Shown piece by piece: positions 1-6,688 of a DNA stretch of 20,503 nucleotides. This DNA comes from VXNE01 sp964518405. Its GTDB lineage: Bacteria > Pseudomonadota > Gammaproteobacteria > Pseudomonadales > Azotimanducaceae. How positions within the stretch are numbered: the stretch's first letter is position 1; each line of letters starts with the position of its first letter. The translations under genes were made by a program, and so were the position numbers. The notes beneath the pieces are model-generated. The model had not been told where the DNA came from. It made no database searches and saw only the letters and a list, made by a program, of their open reading frames with translations. The stretch spans positions 1 through 20,503 of the forward strand of contig CAZFGB010000181.1 in the NCBI GenBank assembly GCA_964518405.1. Reading direction: 5' to 3'.

Positions 1-2
1 CC

Positions 3-146
3 GCCGACACGATTCGCGACCGCGTGCTCAAGCACTACGACGAGAACAACCTCGCCCGCCTGACCGAGGTGTCGGGCGCGGCGGGTTCGGGTGCAACGGG
101 CGGGCGGGGTACGGGTGCAAACAAAAGAAGGACCTCGAGGCAATGA
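3..146 (+). CDS. korA: 2-oxoacid:acceptor oxidoreductase alpha subunit, C-terminal end (partial)
   Basis: The reading frame is open from the window edge and ends at TGA 144-146, giving 47 residues that begin ADTIRDRVLKHYDENN and end in a Gly/Ala/Thr-rich, basic tail. The stop overlaps the ATG of the beta-subunit gene (ATGA, 143-146), the arrangement expected for the two subunits of a KorAB-type 2-oxoglutarate or related 2-oxoacid:ferredoxin oxidoreductase. The identification rests mainly on this coupling, because no catalytic motif lies within the visible part. In the family, the alpha subunit joins a TPP-binding beta subunit in the cytoplasm to decarboxylate 2-oxoacids oxidatively to acyl-CoA. 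The low-complexity tail after about residue 22 is probably a variable C-terminus. It could be another protein, but the layout makes the alpha subunit most likely. Confidence 0.7.
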   Translation, partial: ADTIRDRVLKHYDENNLARLTEVSGAAGSGATGGRGTGANKRRTSRQ

Positions 147-1198
147 CATTCGTAGCAAAACCGGTAGTTCACCATCCCAAGCTCCCGCTGAACGAGATCG
201 GTCTCAATCGCCGGGACTACGAGGGCCTGGTATCCACGCTGTGCGCGGGCTGCGGCCACGATGCGGTAAGCGCCGCCGTCATCCAGGCGTGCGCCGAGCT
301 GTCCATCCCGCCGCACAGGTTCGCGAAACTCTCCGGCATCGGCTGTTCGTCGAAGACCCCAAACTACTTCCTCGGCAATTCCCACGGCTTCAACGCCGTC
401 CATGGCCGCATGCCGTCGGTCGCGACGGGCGCCAACCTCGCCAACCGCGAGCTCTACTGCATCGGCATTTCCGGAGATGGCGACTCGGCCTCCATCGGAA
501 TTGGACAGTTCGCGCACATCGTTCGCCGTCGCGTCAACATGCTCTATATCGTCGACAACAATGGCACCTACGGCCTAACCAAGGGCCAGTTTTCCGCCAC
601 CAACGACAAGGGCTCGACCAGCAAGCGCGGCGCGCCGAACCTGTACGAGCCGATAGATCTCGTGTCGATGGCGCTGCAAATCGGTGCCGGCTTCGTGGCG
701 CGCAGCTTCTCCGGCGACAAGGCCCAGCTCGTGCCCCTGATCAAGGCGGGCCTGCTGCACCGGGGGTTCGCGTTCATCGACGTGGTTTCGCCGTGCGTGG
801 CGTTCAACAATCACAACGGCTCCACCAAGAGCTATGAATACACGCGTGGCCATGGCGCGAGCTTCGTCGCGGCCGACTTCGTCGCGCCGCACGAACAGAT
901 CACCGCGGACTACGCCCCGGGCGAGCACGAGATCGTACGGCTGCCGGACGGTTCCGAACTGCGCCTGCGCAAACTCGAAGAGGACTACGATCCGCACGAC
1001 CGCGCCGACGCGCTGAAATATCTGCAGCAGGCGGCCCGCGATGGCGAGGTCGTGACCGGACTGCTGTACGTCGACAGCGACGGCACCGACTGCCATGAGA
1101 TCCTCGACACCGTGGACACGCCGCTCAGCGTGCTGGGCGAGGCGGAGCTGTGCCCCGGCGAGGCGGCTCTGGACGGAATCAACGCGGGTTTCAGATAG
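143..1198 (+). CDS. korB: 2-oxoacid:ferredoxin oxidoreductase, beta subunit (TPP-binding)
   Basis: This is a complete 351-residue protein. It carries the CAGCGH motif (C34, C37) seen near the N-terminus of beta subunits of 2-oxoglutarate/pyruvate:ferredoxin oxidoreductases. The thiamine-diphosphate motif starts at G111-D-G-D and ends with N139-N140, the usual GDG to NN spacing. The length matches KorB proteins of about 340-350 residues. By family knowledge it binds TPP, and often an Fe-S cluster, and with the alpha subunit converts a 2-oxoacid plus CoA to acyl-CoA, CO2 and reduced ferredoxin in the cytoplasm. The ATG overlaps the upstream stop (ATGA), so the two subunits are probably translated together. 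A GC-rich hairpin follows the stop. The exact substrate, 2-oxoglutarate or another 2-oxoacid, cannot be told from sequence alone. Confidence 0.9.
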   Translation: MTFVAKPVVHHPKLPLNEIGLNRRDYEGLVSTLCAGCGHDAVSAAVIQACAELSIPPHRFAKLSGIGCSSKTPNYFLGNSHGFNAVHGRMPSVATGANLANRELYCIGISGDGDSASIGIGQFAHIVRRRVNMLYIVDNNGTYGLTKGQFSATNDKGSTSKRGAPNLYEPIDLVSMALQIGAGFVARSFSGDKAQLVPLIKAGLLHRGFAFIDVVSPCVAFNNHNGSTKSYEYTRGHGASFVAADFVAPHEQITADYAPGEHEIVRLPDGSELRLRKLEEDYDPHDRADALKYLQQAARDGEVVTGLLYVDSDGTDCHEILDTVDTPLSVLGEAELCPGEAALDGINAGFR

Positions 1199-1211
1199 GC
1201 AATCCCGCCGG

Positions 1212-1228
1212 CCGCCGCAGCGCGGCGG
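1212..1228. terminator. GC-rich hairpin between convergent genes
   Basis: A perfect 7-bp stem (CCGCCGC at 1212-1218, GCGGCGG at 1222-1228) with a 3-nt loop lies between the convergent korB and Uma2 genes. No T-run follows on either strand, so a role as an intrinsic terminator is only a suggestion from its position. Confidence 0.35.
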
Positions 1229-1245
1229 TCAACGCTCCCCTCGGT

Positions 1246-1908
1246 TCACTCTTCCGTCAGGTCGCGAATCCGCGCTCTCAGCTCGGCGACTTCGCGTTCC
1301 GCCTCCTGTGCGGCGCGTTCCGCCTCCTCGTATGTCCGCAGATCGCGCCCCGTCGCGGGGTCGAACAGCCGCAACTCCGATCCCTTGAGGCACAGGTGGA
1401 TGCCGAGCACCTGGCTCAAGTAGCCGTGTCGGCCATTGGGGAACGTCTCAAGCGGCATCGACTGGTACACGCCTTCCCGCAACGCAAGGCCCTGGAACGG
1501 CGGTGAAAGGTATTCCGCCCGCGGATCGTAGAGGAAGTACTCTTCCACGCCCCAGGCGGCATAGCGCTCCCGCTTGGTGCGCATGTCCTCGTAGCGGGTG
1601 CTTTTGGACGTGACCTCCAGCACGAAGGACGGCGGCCTTTCCTCCCAGATCTTGAACAGGTCGCGACGGCGGTTCGGCACGCCGAAGACCACGAACACGT
1701 CGGGCGCCAGGTGTCGGCGCGGGTTGCCCGGCTCGTCGTAGACGAGCATGTTCGCGCCGACGTAGACATCCGGCGTGTCGGCATAGCGGATCTTCAGGGC
1801 GTGGGCCGCATAGGTCACGCGGTCGAAGTGCAGGTCGGTCTCCGCCAAGGGCTTGCCGTCCGATGTGGGGTATTCAACGACCGACGGGTCGGGAACAGCT
1901 TCTTGCAT
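1246..1908 (-). CDS. Uma2 family (DUF820) putative restriction-endonuclease-fold protein
   Basis: The protein is 220 residues from the chosen ATG at 1908, which has GAGG eight bases upstream. A longer frame to 1998 exists, but its extra 30 residues (starting MRHQPARLEL) do not resemble the family. The core has the expected order of a PD-(D/E)XK fold: HLAPDVFVVFGV, with a conserved Asp, then PPSFVLEVTSKST, giving E-x-x-S-K in place of the classical ExK. A WGVEEYFLYDP segment follows. The C-terminus (EEAERAAQEAEREVAELRAR) is a charged, probably coiled-coil helix seen in many Uma2 proteins. Family members are abundant in Cyanobacteria and scattered elsewhere, and their biological role is not established. 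The gene stands alone, convergent to korB. The fold assignment is firm and nuclease activity is inference. Confidence 0.85.
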   Translation of the reverse strand: MQEAVPDPSVVEYPTSDGKPLAETDLHFDRVTYAAHALKIRYADTPDVYVGANMLVYDEPGNPRRHLAPDVFVVFGVPNRRRDLFKIWEERPPSFVLEVTSKSTRYEDMRTKRERYAAWGVEEYFLYDPRAEYLSPPFQGLALREGVYQSMPLETFPNGRHGYLSQVLGIHLCLKGSELRLFDPATGRDLRTYEEAERAAQEAEREVAELRARIRDLTEE

Positions 1909-2223
1909 TGGCTGCGCCTCGATTGGGTAGCGCTGGCGACGAACGTAGCATAGCCGCGCCAGCGAACTCAATTCGAGCCGGGCGGGTTGATGCCGCATAT
2001 GCCTTGGACGCGAGCATGGCGCTATTCTGGCGGTCCGGAACGCTCGTGCAATTGGATATCTCCGAAGTTGACGTAAGCGAAAACGGGTTCTGTCGAGGGC
2101 CGATGCTCTGGTTCATGGGCGGGGTCCTGTGTGCCGCGGCGAATGCAGTAGACTCTTGGCCCGAATGAAAGACAGGTTGAGCAGCTTCTGCGTCGTCGGA
2201 CGCATACTCTTGGCGGCGGCGCC
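1909..2223. other. Intergenic region between divergent genes; nothing firm seen
   Basis: These 315 bases separate the Uma2 gene (-) from the dehydratase pair (+). A TTGACG hexamer lies in this stretch (within GAAGTTGACGTAAG), but no good -10 follows at the right distance. The promoters for both sides must presumably lie here. I recognise no RNA gene or coding sequence. Confidence 0.4.
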
Positions 2224-2718
2224 ATGAGCGGCGGTGTGACCTATGTGACGGATGCGATGCGTGCGGCTCGCGGAGAATGGGGAGAGAAGCGCACCTCTCC
2301 GCCCATCACCGAAACCGACATCCGCCGCTGGGCGATAGCCACGTTCTATCCCGAAAAACCCCCACGCATTTATTGGGATCGCAAATACGCGGCGACGACG
2401 CGTTGGGGTGGCATCGTCGCGCCGCCGGACTTCAATCCCTTCGCGTGGGCATTCGATCGGGGTCTATCCTCCGCCCCGGGCATGAGAGGACAGCGTCCGG
2501 ATGGCTCTCCGGTGACCGGGATGAACGGCGGTCAGACCGATACCTACGGGGTGCCGATGCGGGCCGGCGACACGATCACGGAGCGCAGCCGCCTCATCGA
2601 CTGGTGGGAGCAGGAAGGCCGGCTCGGGCATACGCTGTTCGTGCGCTCGGAGATCGAGTGGCGCAACCAGAACGACGAGCAGGTGCGGACGCGCAAATCC
2701 ATCGGCGTTCGCTTTTGA
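2224..2718 (+). CDS. MaoC-like / FAS1-like dehydratase domain protein, first of a pair
   Basis: This 164-residue protein resembles the N-terminal MaoC dehydratase group (FAS1-like dehydratase, hot-dog fold). Visible features are the ITETDIRRWAIATFYPEKPPRIYWD stretch (residues 28-52), the IVAPPDFNPFAW loop (64-75), GGQTDTYGVPMRAGDTIT (102-119), and a terminal strand-rich part ending RTRKSIGVRF. Such proteins usually lack the catalytic Asp/His pair and act with a second, catalytic MaoC subunit on 2-enoyl-CoA or 3-hydroxyacyl-CoA compounds. The adjacent downstream gene fits that partner. ATG 2224 is chosen because it is the first in-frame start, although it has only a weak GGCGG upstream. The acyl-CoA substrate is unknown. 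Confidence is high for the fold and modest for the reaction. Confidence 0.75.
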   Translation: MSGGVTYVTDAMRAARGEWGEKRTSPPITETDIRRWAIATFYPEKPPRIYWDRKYAATTRWGGIVAPPDFNPFAWAFDRGLSSAPGMRGQRPDGSPVTGMNGGQTDTYGVPMRAGDTITERSRLIDWWEQEGRLGHTLFVRSEIEWRNQNDEQVRTRKSIGVRF

Positions 2719-2723
2719 GGAGG
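2718..2723 (+). promoter_or_regulatory. Shine-Dalgarno AGGAGG deciding a GTG start
   Basis: AGGAGG overlaps the last base of the upstream TGA stop and lies five bases before GTG 2729. This supports a GTG start for the second dehydratase gene and tight coupling of the pair. Confidence 0.8.
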
Positions 2724-2728
2724 AGTGT

Positions 2729-3148
2729 GTGAGCGTCCGTTTCGATGACATCCGGGTGGGCGACCGGCTTCCGGAGTGGTCCCGCCAGACGAGCTTTCCG
2801 GAATGGAACCGGTACGCCGCGGTCAACCACGAGTTCGTGCCGTTCCACATGGACGACGAGGCGGGGCGCGCCGCCGGCAATCCGAAGGGCGCTTTCGGCA
2901 TGGGCAACCTTCGCTACGCCTACATCGTCAACGCGCTGCGCGACTGGATCGGCGACGAGGGGATCTTGCGGGAGGCCGGCTGCCAGCACCGCGTGCTCAA
3001 CTGCAAGGACGATGTATTGACTGTTGTGGGCGAGGTCACGGAGAAGGTGATCGAAGACGGCGAGCAACGAGTCCGGCTCGAAATCAACGTGGTCAACCAG
3101 GACGGCGTCCCGACATGCCCGGGTCACGCCGTGGTGGTATTGCCGTAG
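2729..3148 (+). CDS. MaoC-like acyl dehydratase, second of a pair
   Basis: This 139-residue hot-dog protein starts at GTG, with AGGAGG five bases upstream and only ten bases after the previous stop. The segment AVNHEFVPFHMDDEAGRAAG (residues 31-50) aligns with the catalytic D-x-N-P-x-H region of R-specific enoyl-CoA hydratases and MaoC proteins. His40 is retained, while the position of the catalytic Asp appears to be Glu35 in my by-eye alignment. The GAFGMGNLRYAYIVNALRDW helix follows, as in this family. With its upstream neighbour it probably forms a heteromeric enoyl-CoA hydratase/dehydratase acting on an unidentified acyl-CoA in the cytoplasm. No other fatty-acid or steroid degradation gene is next to it, so the pathway is not defined. 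Confidence 0.8.
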   Translation: MSVRFDDIRVGDRLPEWSRQTSFPEWNRYAAVNHEFVPFHMDDEAGRAAGNPKGAFGMGNLRYAYIVNALRDWIGDEGILREAGCQHRVLNCKDDVLTVVGEVTEKVIEDGEQRVRLEINVVNQDGVPTCPGHAVVVLP

Positions 3149-3200
3149 ATCCCGCTCAAACGATTACTTTGTCGTGACCGAGCTGTTTCGTTCTTCACCA

Positions 3201-3222
3201 CCGAGGGTATACCTACCCTCGG
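3201..3222. terminator. Perfect 9-bp stem hairpin downstream of the dehydratase pair
   Basis: CCGAGGGTA (3201-3209) and TACCCTCGG (3214-3222) form a perfect stem with a 4-nt loop, 52 bases after the dehydratase stop. AGAAAG rather than a T-run follows, so a factor-independent terminator is not certain. It may stabilise the 3' end instead. The rest of the 225-base gap 3149-3373 shows no coding sequence that I recognise. Confidence 0.45.
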
Positions 3223-3375
3223 AGAAAGTGTCCAGACTTCCAAATGGTCTCCAAGAACAAGCGACCCGACTACACGGTGTCCTGATCTGTCCGGATCGCG
3301 CTGTGGTGGTAGTCGCTTTAGTCAACACGGGCTGGTGAGTTTCCCGTCGCCCGTGGTCTGTCCGTGCTTGTCCTA

Positions 3376-3395
3376 GTGTGATGTCCCATAAATAA
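3376..3395 (+). repeat. Left terminal inverted repeat of the IS630 element
   Basis: The sequence GTGTGATGTCCCATAAATAA matches the reverse complement of the right end at 17 of 20 positions and directly follows the left TA. Confidence 0.85.
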
Positions 3396-3432
3396 ATAGT
3401 ACAATAGGCGTGACCCCATATGAGGAGCCGTC

Positions 3433-4515
3433 ATGCCGCGCAAAGCCACGCCGATAACGCTCGACCCGGACGAAAGAAGCCGGCTGAACAGTCTCGCCAA
3501 TTCTCGATCGTTGCCCCGCGGTCTGGTGCGCCGAGCGCAGATCGTGCTGGCCTGCGCCGATGGAGAGGCCGGAAACTCGATCGCCGAACGCATGAATCTC
3601 AACAAAAACACCGTGGTCAAGTGGCGCAAGCGGTATCTCGAGCAAGGTTTGCAAGGCCTGCACGACGAGTTGCGCGCGGGACGGCCCCGCAGCCACGGGG
3701 ACGAACGCGTCGCCGAGATCATCAACACGGCGCTGCGGTCGCAGCCGAAAGGCGCCACCCACTGGACGACGCGGTCGATGGCCGAGCACAGCGGCGTGTC
3801 GAAAAGCACCGTGCAGCGCTGGTTCGACCTGTTCGGCGTTCAACCGCACCGGCAACGGACGTTCAAGTTGTCCACCGACCCGTTTTTCATCGAGAAAGTT
3901 CGCGACATCGTGGGCCTTTACCTGAACCCGCCGGACAACGCGATGGTGCTGTGCGTGGACGAGAAGACCCAAGTGCAGGCGCTGCAGCGCACGCAACCCA
4001 TGCCGCCCCTGGGGCTCGGCTATGTGGAAGGGGTCACGCATGATTACGTTCGGCACGGCACGACCACGCTGTTCGCGGCGTTGGACGTGGCCACGGGGAA
4101 AGTGCTCAGTCAATGCAAACGGCGCCATCGGCACCAGGAGTTTCTGGCCTTTTTGCGGCATATCGACCAAAACGTTCCCCGGGAGCTGGACGTGCATCTG
4201 GTGGTGGACAACTACGCGACGCACAAACACGCCAAGGTGAAAGCCTGGCTGGCCAAGCGGCCCCGATACCGGATTCATTACACGCCCACCTATTCCTCCT
4301 GGCTCAATCAGGTCGAACGTTGGTTCGGCATCATCACCCAACGGGCAATCCGCCGGGGGTCGTTCTCTTCGGTGAAGCAACTGACCGGAAAAATCGATCA
4401 GTTCGTCAACGACTACAACGCCACAACCCATCCGTTCGTCTGGACCGCGACCGCCAATTCAATCATTGCCAAAGTGGAAAGATTAGGCACACTTATTTCC
4501 GGGACAGCACACTAG
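3433..4515 (+). CDS. IS630 family transposase
   Basis: This 360-residue DDE transposase is full length for the family. The N-terminal half holds helix-turn-helix segments (GNSIAERMNLNKNTVVKWRK, about residues 47-66, and EHSGVSKSTVQRW, about 118-130). The catalytic acidic residues are D176 in VLCVDEKTQ, D259 in HLVVDNYATHK and E295 in SWLNQVERWFG, with 35 residues between the last two as in IS630/Tc1-like enzymes. AGGAG lies five bases before the ATG, and a TACAAT -10-like hexamer is at 3400-3405. The protein cuts and joins the element ends at TA targets. The stop codon TAG (4513-4515) is made by the duplicated TA plus the first flanking G, so the insertion site completes the gene. The last bases overlap the convergent tcmP stop. 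Confidence 0.95.
   Translation: MPRKATPITLDPDERSRLNSLANSRSLPRGLVRRAQIVLACADGEAGNSIAERMNLNKNTVVKWRKRYLEQGLQGLHDELRAGRPRSHGDERVAEIINTALRSQPKGATHWTTRSMAEHSGVSKSTVQRWFDLFGVQPHRQRTFKLSTDPFFIEKVRDIVGLYLNPPDNAMVLCVDEKTQVQALQRTQPMPPLGLGYVEGVTHDYVRHGTTTLFAALDVATGKVLSQCKRRHRHQEFLAFLRHIDQNVPRELDVHLVVDNYATHKHAKVKAWLAKRPRYRIHYTPTYSSWLNQVERWFGIITQRAIRRGSFSSVKQLTGKIDQFVNDYNATTHPFVWTATANSIIAKVERLGTLISGTAH
4493..4512 (-). repeat. Right terminal inverted repeat of the IS630 element
   Basis: Read on the minus strand this is GTGTGCTGTCCCGGAAATAA. It differs from the left end at three positions and directly precedes the right TA. It also encodes the last residues of the transposase. Confidence 0.85.
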
Positions 4516-5762
4516 AGACGAGATAGTCCGGGAAGCAGCGATATGGACGGTAGAGCGATTCTGTCCGTCGAACGCAGTCGTGTCAGGGCGCGAGAGCGGA
4601 CGTTGCCCTCCGGATTGAGGATCTCGAATTCCTTCTCGCGAAATAGCTGCAGGATGACTTGGTCGAGGTCGGAGAAGCGAGCGGCCGTGCGGTTTGCAAG
4701 GGCGTGCCGTACTGCGTCCATGGTAACGGGCTGATCTGACGCGAGAGCGAAAAGCTCTCGAGGGAGCGAATCCAAGAGTTGATTGTGCATCTCCCTCGCA
4801 TCGAGTTCTCGGAACTGGAACAAGGGTAGAGTGCCTGAGTCCCTCAGAGCGTCCCATCCCAACATCCCGAAGTCGCCGCGCCCATAGTGTTCAAAGGTGT
4901 TCTGGACATCCCAATGACGTTGAATCATGACGTCTCGGGCCGTCGGATGCCTTGAAAGGTGCAGGAACCACAATGCCCGCCTCGAATAACGAGGGCGAAT
5001 GAAGAAAGGAGTGTCGTAGGCAGCTCCGGTAGTGATCCGTGTGTGATCGCGAAGAGCCCGTTGTACGAGTGCTCTACCCGTGTCTCCATCTCGGTCTTCG
5101 ATGTATCTACTGATCTGCGAAGTCGTCAGTTGCAGGGGAGCAACGGCCTTGGCGATCTGTGGCGTCTCGGCTAGATGGTTGATGAGAGCATCAGCTGCGA
5201 ATGTGAGAATGACCTCGGAGGCCGGAAGCTCAGAAAAGATGCGAGATACAAGGGCCAGTTCGACTTGGGAAAACCCTGTTTGATCCAATAGGAAAATGGC
5301 TCGTCCAGCCCGAGGCTGTCTCTGGTGGATCGACTGGAGAATCCGCTCGACCTCATCCTCGAACAGTCCAGTTCGGACTACGATGCTATCTCCGTCCACG
5401 TGATGCTCGCGCTCACGAAGTGCCATGCGCAGGTGGTCAGTGTGGGCGCGCTCCTTATCAACGAAGTAGAACTTGCAATCGATATTCAGAGGTTTGACCC
5501 GCCCTTCGTTGAGTCGTTCTCTTGCGGCAGCGGTCTCCTCCAGCATGATGATCGGAGTGCCGGACAGAGTCGCATTGCCGTCTGTGAACACGCCTCCCCC
5601 TGCGAAACCGTCTACAAGGTCAAGCTTGAATTCCTCCCTCTGAGGATTGAGGTTGAGGCGATCGAAATAGGCCCGAAGATAGCTTCGCAGGACGGTCAGC
5701 TTGGCCTTGCTGTGAGGCTCGATTTGAGGTGGAGGTTCGTCAGGATGCCACTTGAATGACAC
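4512..5762 (-). CDS. tcmP: Three-Cys-motif partner protein TcmP
   Basis: This 416-residue protein is recognised as TcmP from its N-terminus: F3-K-W-H-P-D, then IEPHSKAKLTVLRSYLRAYF (residues 14-33), then LDLVDGFAGGG (47-57). The last resembles motif I of S-adenosylmethionine-dependent methyltransferases. A later FLLDQTGFSQV could correspond to the acidic motif IV strand. The function is not established; TcmP is named for being encoded beside DUF5131/Gp37-Gp68 proteins, as here. GTG 5762 is chosen because GGAGG lies nine bases upstream and homology begins there. The frame runs on to 5960, but the extra 66 residues are the antisense-like overlap with the neighbour. It overlaps the upstream gene by 23 bases. 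Base composition is visibly less GC-rich than the window's metabolic genes. The stop TAG lies exactly at the IS630 junction, and the reconstructed target CTAG would give the same stop, so the protein appears intact. Confidence 0.88.
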   Translation of the reverse strand: MSFKWHPDEPPPQIEPHSKAKLTVLRSYLRAYFDRLNLNPQREEFKLDLVDGFAGGGVFTDGNATLSGTPIIMLEETAAARERLNEGRVKPLNIDCKFYFVDKERAHTDHLRMALREREHHVDGDSIVVRTGLFEDEVERILQSIHQRQPRAGRAIFLLDQTGFSQVELALVSRIFSELPASEVILTFAADALINHLAETPQIAKAVAPLQLTTSQISRYIEDRDGDTGRALVQRALRDHTRITTGAAYDTPFFIRPRYSRRALWFLHLSRHPTARDVMIQRHWDVQNTFEHYGRGDFGMLGWDALRDSGTLPLFQFRELDAREMHNQLLDSLPRELFALASDQPVTMDAVRHALANRTAARFSDLDQVILQLFREKEFEILNPEGNVRSRALTRLRSTDRIALPSISLLPGLSRL

Positions 5763-6501
5763 GAAGGTCGTCCTCCATGAATTGCCCCGGCATTGCGTTG
5801 TGCTCCACGCCTTCCAGTTCTCGTCCTCCTGCCTTCGGTGTTCGCCCTCCCCATTGCTTGAAGAAGAAGGGAACGTTGGCAGAAGCACATTGGTCGCGAA
5901 CGCTACGAACCCACTCAAGGCGCAACGGACGGGCATTAGGCCCGCTTTCGCCGCCAACAATCACCCACGAGACTCCGTCAAGGATGAGATCTCCGACAGG
6001 GCCCAGGAGGGGCTCTATCGAAAGAAATCGAACGGCTGCGGGAACTGCTTGGAGATGTTGAATCCGAGCTATCCCATTCGCGTCTTCGACAGATACACCG
6101 CACCAAATGTGTTCGGGCACCTGGTGATTGGCATAACGGGAGCGGAGATAGTTTCGCATTAGAGAACTACGCTTGGTGAGAACTTGGTAGATATGCTGGT
6201 TGGCCTGCTCCATCTCGTCGAACACCGCGTCAATGAACTCACGCGGAATTCGGCGATGGAACAGATCGCTCATAGAATTCACAAAAATCATGCGTTGTTT
6301 TCGCCACCGAGATGGCTGGTCAAGTCGCGACGGCCAAAGGCGCAGGTCGAAGCCCTGCTCGTAGGGATGGCCTCTGGTGCCACGCCATCGCTCGGCGAAA
6401 CGAGCGGCGTAGCAATTGTCGCATCCACGGGTGATCTTGGTGCAGCCAGTGACCGGGTTCCAGGTTGCATCGGTCCATTCGATGGCGGATTTGTCAGCCA
6501 T
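5740..6501 (-). CDS. DUF5131 (phage Gp37/Gp68-like) three-cysteine-motif protein
   Basis: This 253-residue protein carries the family signature near its N-terminus: EWTDATWNPVTGC, then C20-x6-C27-x2-C30 followed by YAARFAERW. Other family landmarks follow in order: MSDLFHR, QVLTKRSSLM, WCGVSVED, FLSIEPLLGP and WVIVGGESGPNARPL. The triple-cysteine cluster and the strand pattern recall radical-SAM/SPL-like iron-sulfur proteins, although the spacing CX6CX2C differs from the usual CX3CX2C. The biochemical function is not established. The ATG has GGAGG eight bases upstream (6510-6514). It is the first gene of a two-gene operon, its 3' end overlaps tcmP, and a LexA-box-like operator is centred about 60 bases upstream of the start. 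Homologues occur in phages and in bacterial genomes, in line with a mobile module. Confidence 0.9.
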   Translation of the reverse strand: MADKSAIEWTDATWNPVTGCTKITRGCDNCYAARFAERWRGTRGHPYEQGFDLRLWPSRLDQPSRWRKQRMIFVNSMSDLFHRRIPREFIDAVFDEMEQANQHIYQVLTKRSSLMRNYLRSRYANHQVPEHIWCGVSVEDANGIARIQHLQAVPAAVRFLSIEPLLGPVGDLILDGVSWVIVGGESGPNARPLRLEWVRSVRDQCASANVPFFFKQWGGRTPKAGGRELEGVEHNAMPGQFMEDDLRVIQVAS

Positions 6502-6552
6502 ACCAGTATCCTCCGTAGCCCGCGTTGATCGTCAGTTGCCGCTTCTCAAATA

Positions 6553-6572
6553 CACTGTATATATTAACAGTA
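6553..6572 (-). promoter_or_regulatory. LexA (SOS) box upstream of the DUF5131-tcmP operon
   Basis: The palindrome ACTGT-N8-ACAGT at 6554-6571 matches the E. coli LexA consensus at 17 of 20 positions over 6553-6572 (CTG-N10-CAG core intact, AT-rich alternating centre). It ends 51 bases before the DUF5131 ATG. The TATATA in its centre could belong to the promoter -10 region, so LexA binding would block initiation. No other recognisable operator lies in the 187-base gap. Control by LexA is inference from the match and the position. Confidence 0.8.
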
Positions 6573-6688
6573 AAGTTCGATTTGTGGTGTCCCGCAGTCG
6601 TTTAGGGTAATCAGGGGCAGACGGCAAAGACAACCGAATTGGTGTTGAGGAGGGAGATCGCGCAGTATTTCCTTCCTCCCAACGGGCG

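Larger units (their letters stand above)
3374..4514 (+). mobile_element. IS630-family insertion sequence, complete, with TA target duplication
   Basis: The element proper is 3376-4512 (1137 bp), flanked by TA at 3374-3375 and 4513-4514, the duplication expected for IS630 elements. The outermost 20 bases at each end are inverted repeats matching at 17 of 20 positions. One full-length transposase gene fills it. The base before the left TA is C and the base after the right TA is G, so the pre-insertion site was CTAG, the target reported for IS630 itself. The element looks intact and potentially active. It sits between the dehydratase operon and the 3' end of tcmP and breaks no gene. Confidence 0.92.

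Noticed and set aside
3373..4431. A 352-residue frame antisense to the transposase
   Set aside because: Composition is that of a shadow frame, and the transposase on the plus strand has all catalytic residues.
4512..4514. TcmP truncated by the IS630 insertion
   Set aside because: The reconstructed target CTAG gives the same TAG stop without the element, so the C-terminus appears native.
5763..5960. N-terminal extension of TcmP to an upstream start
   Set aside because: These 66 residues overlap the DUF5131 coding region in another frame. GTG 5762 has a Shine-Dalgarno sequence and sits where family homology begins.
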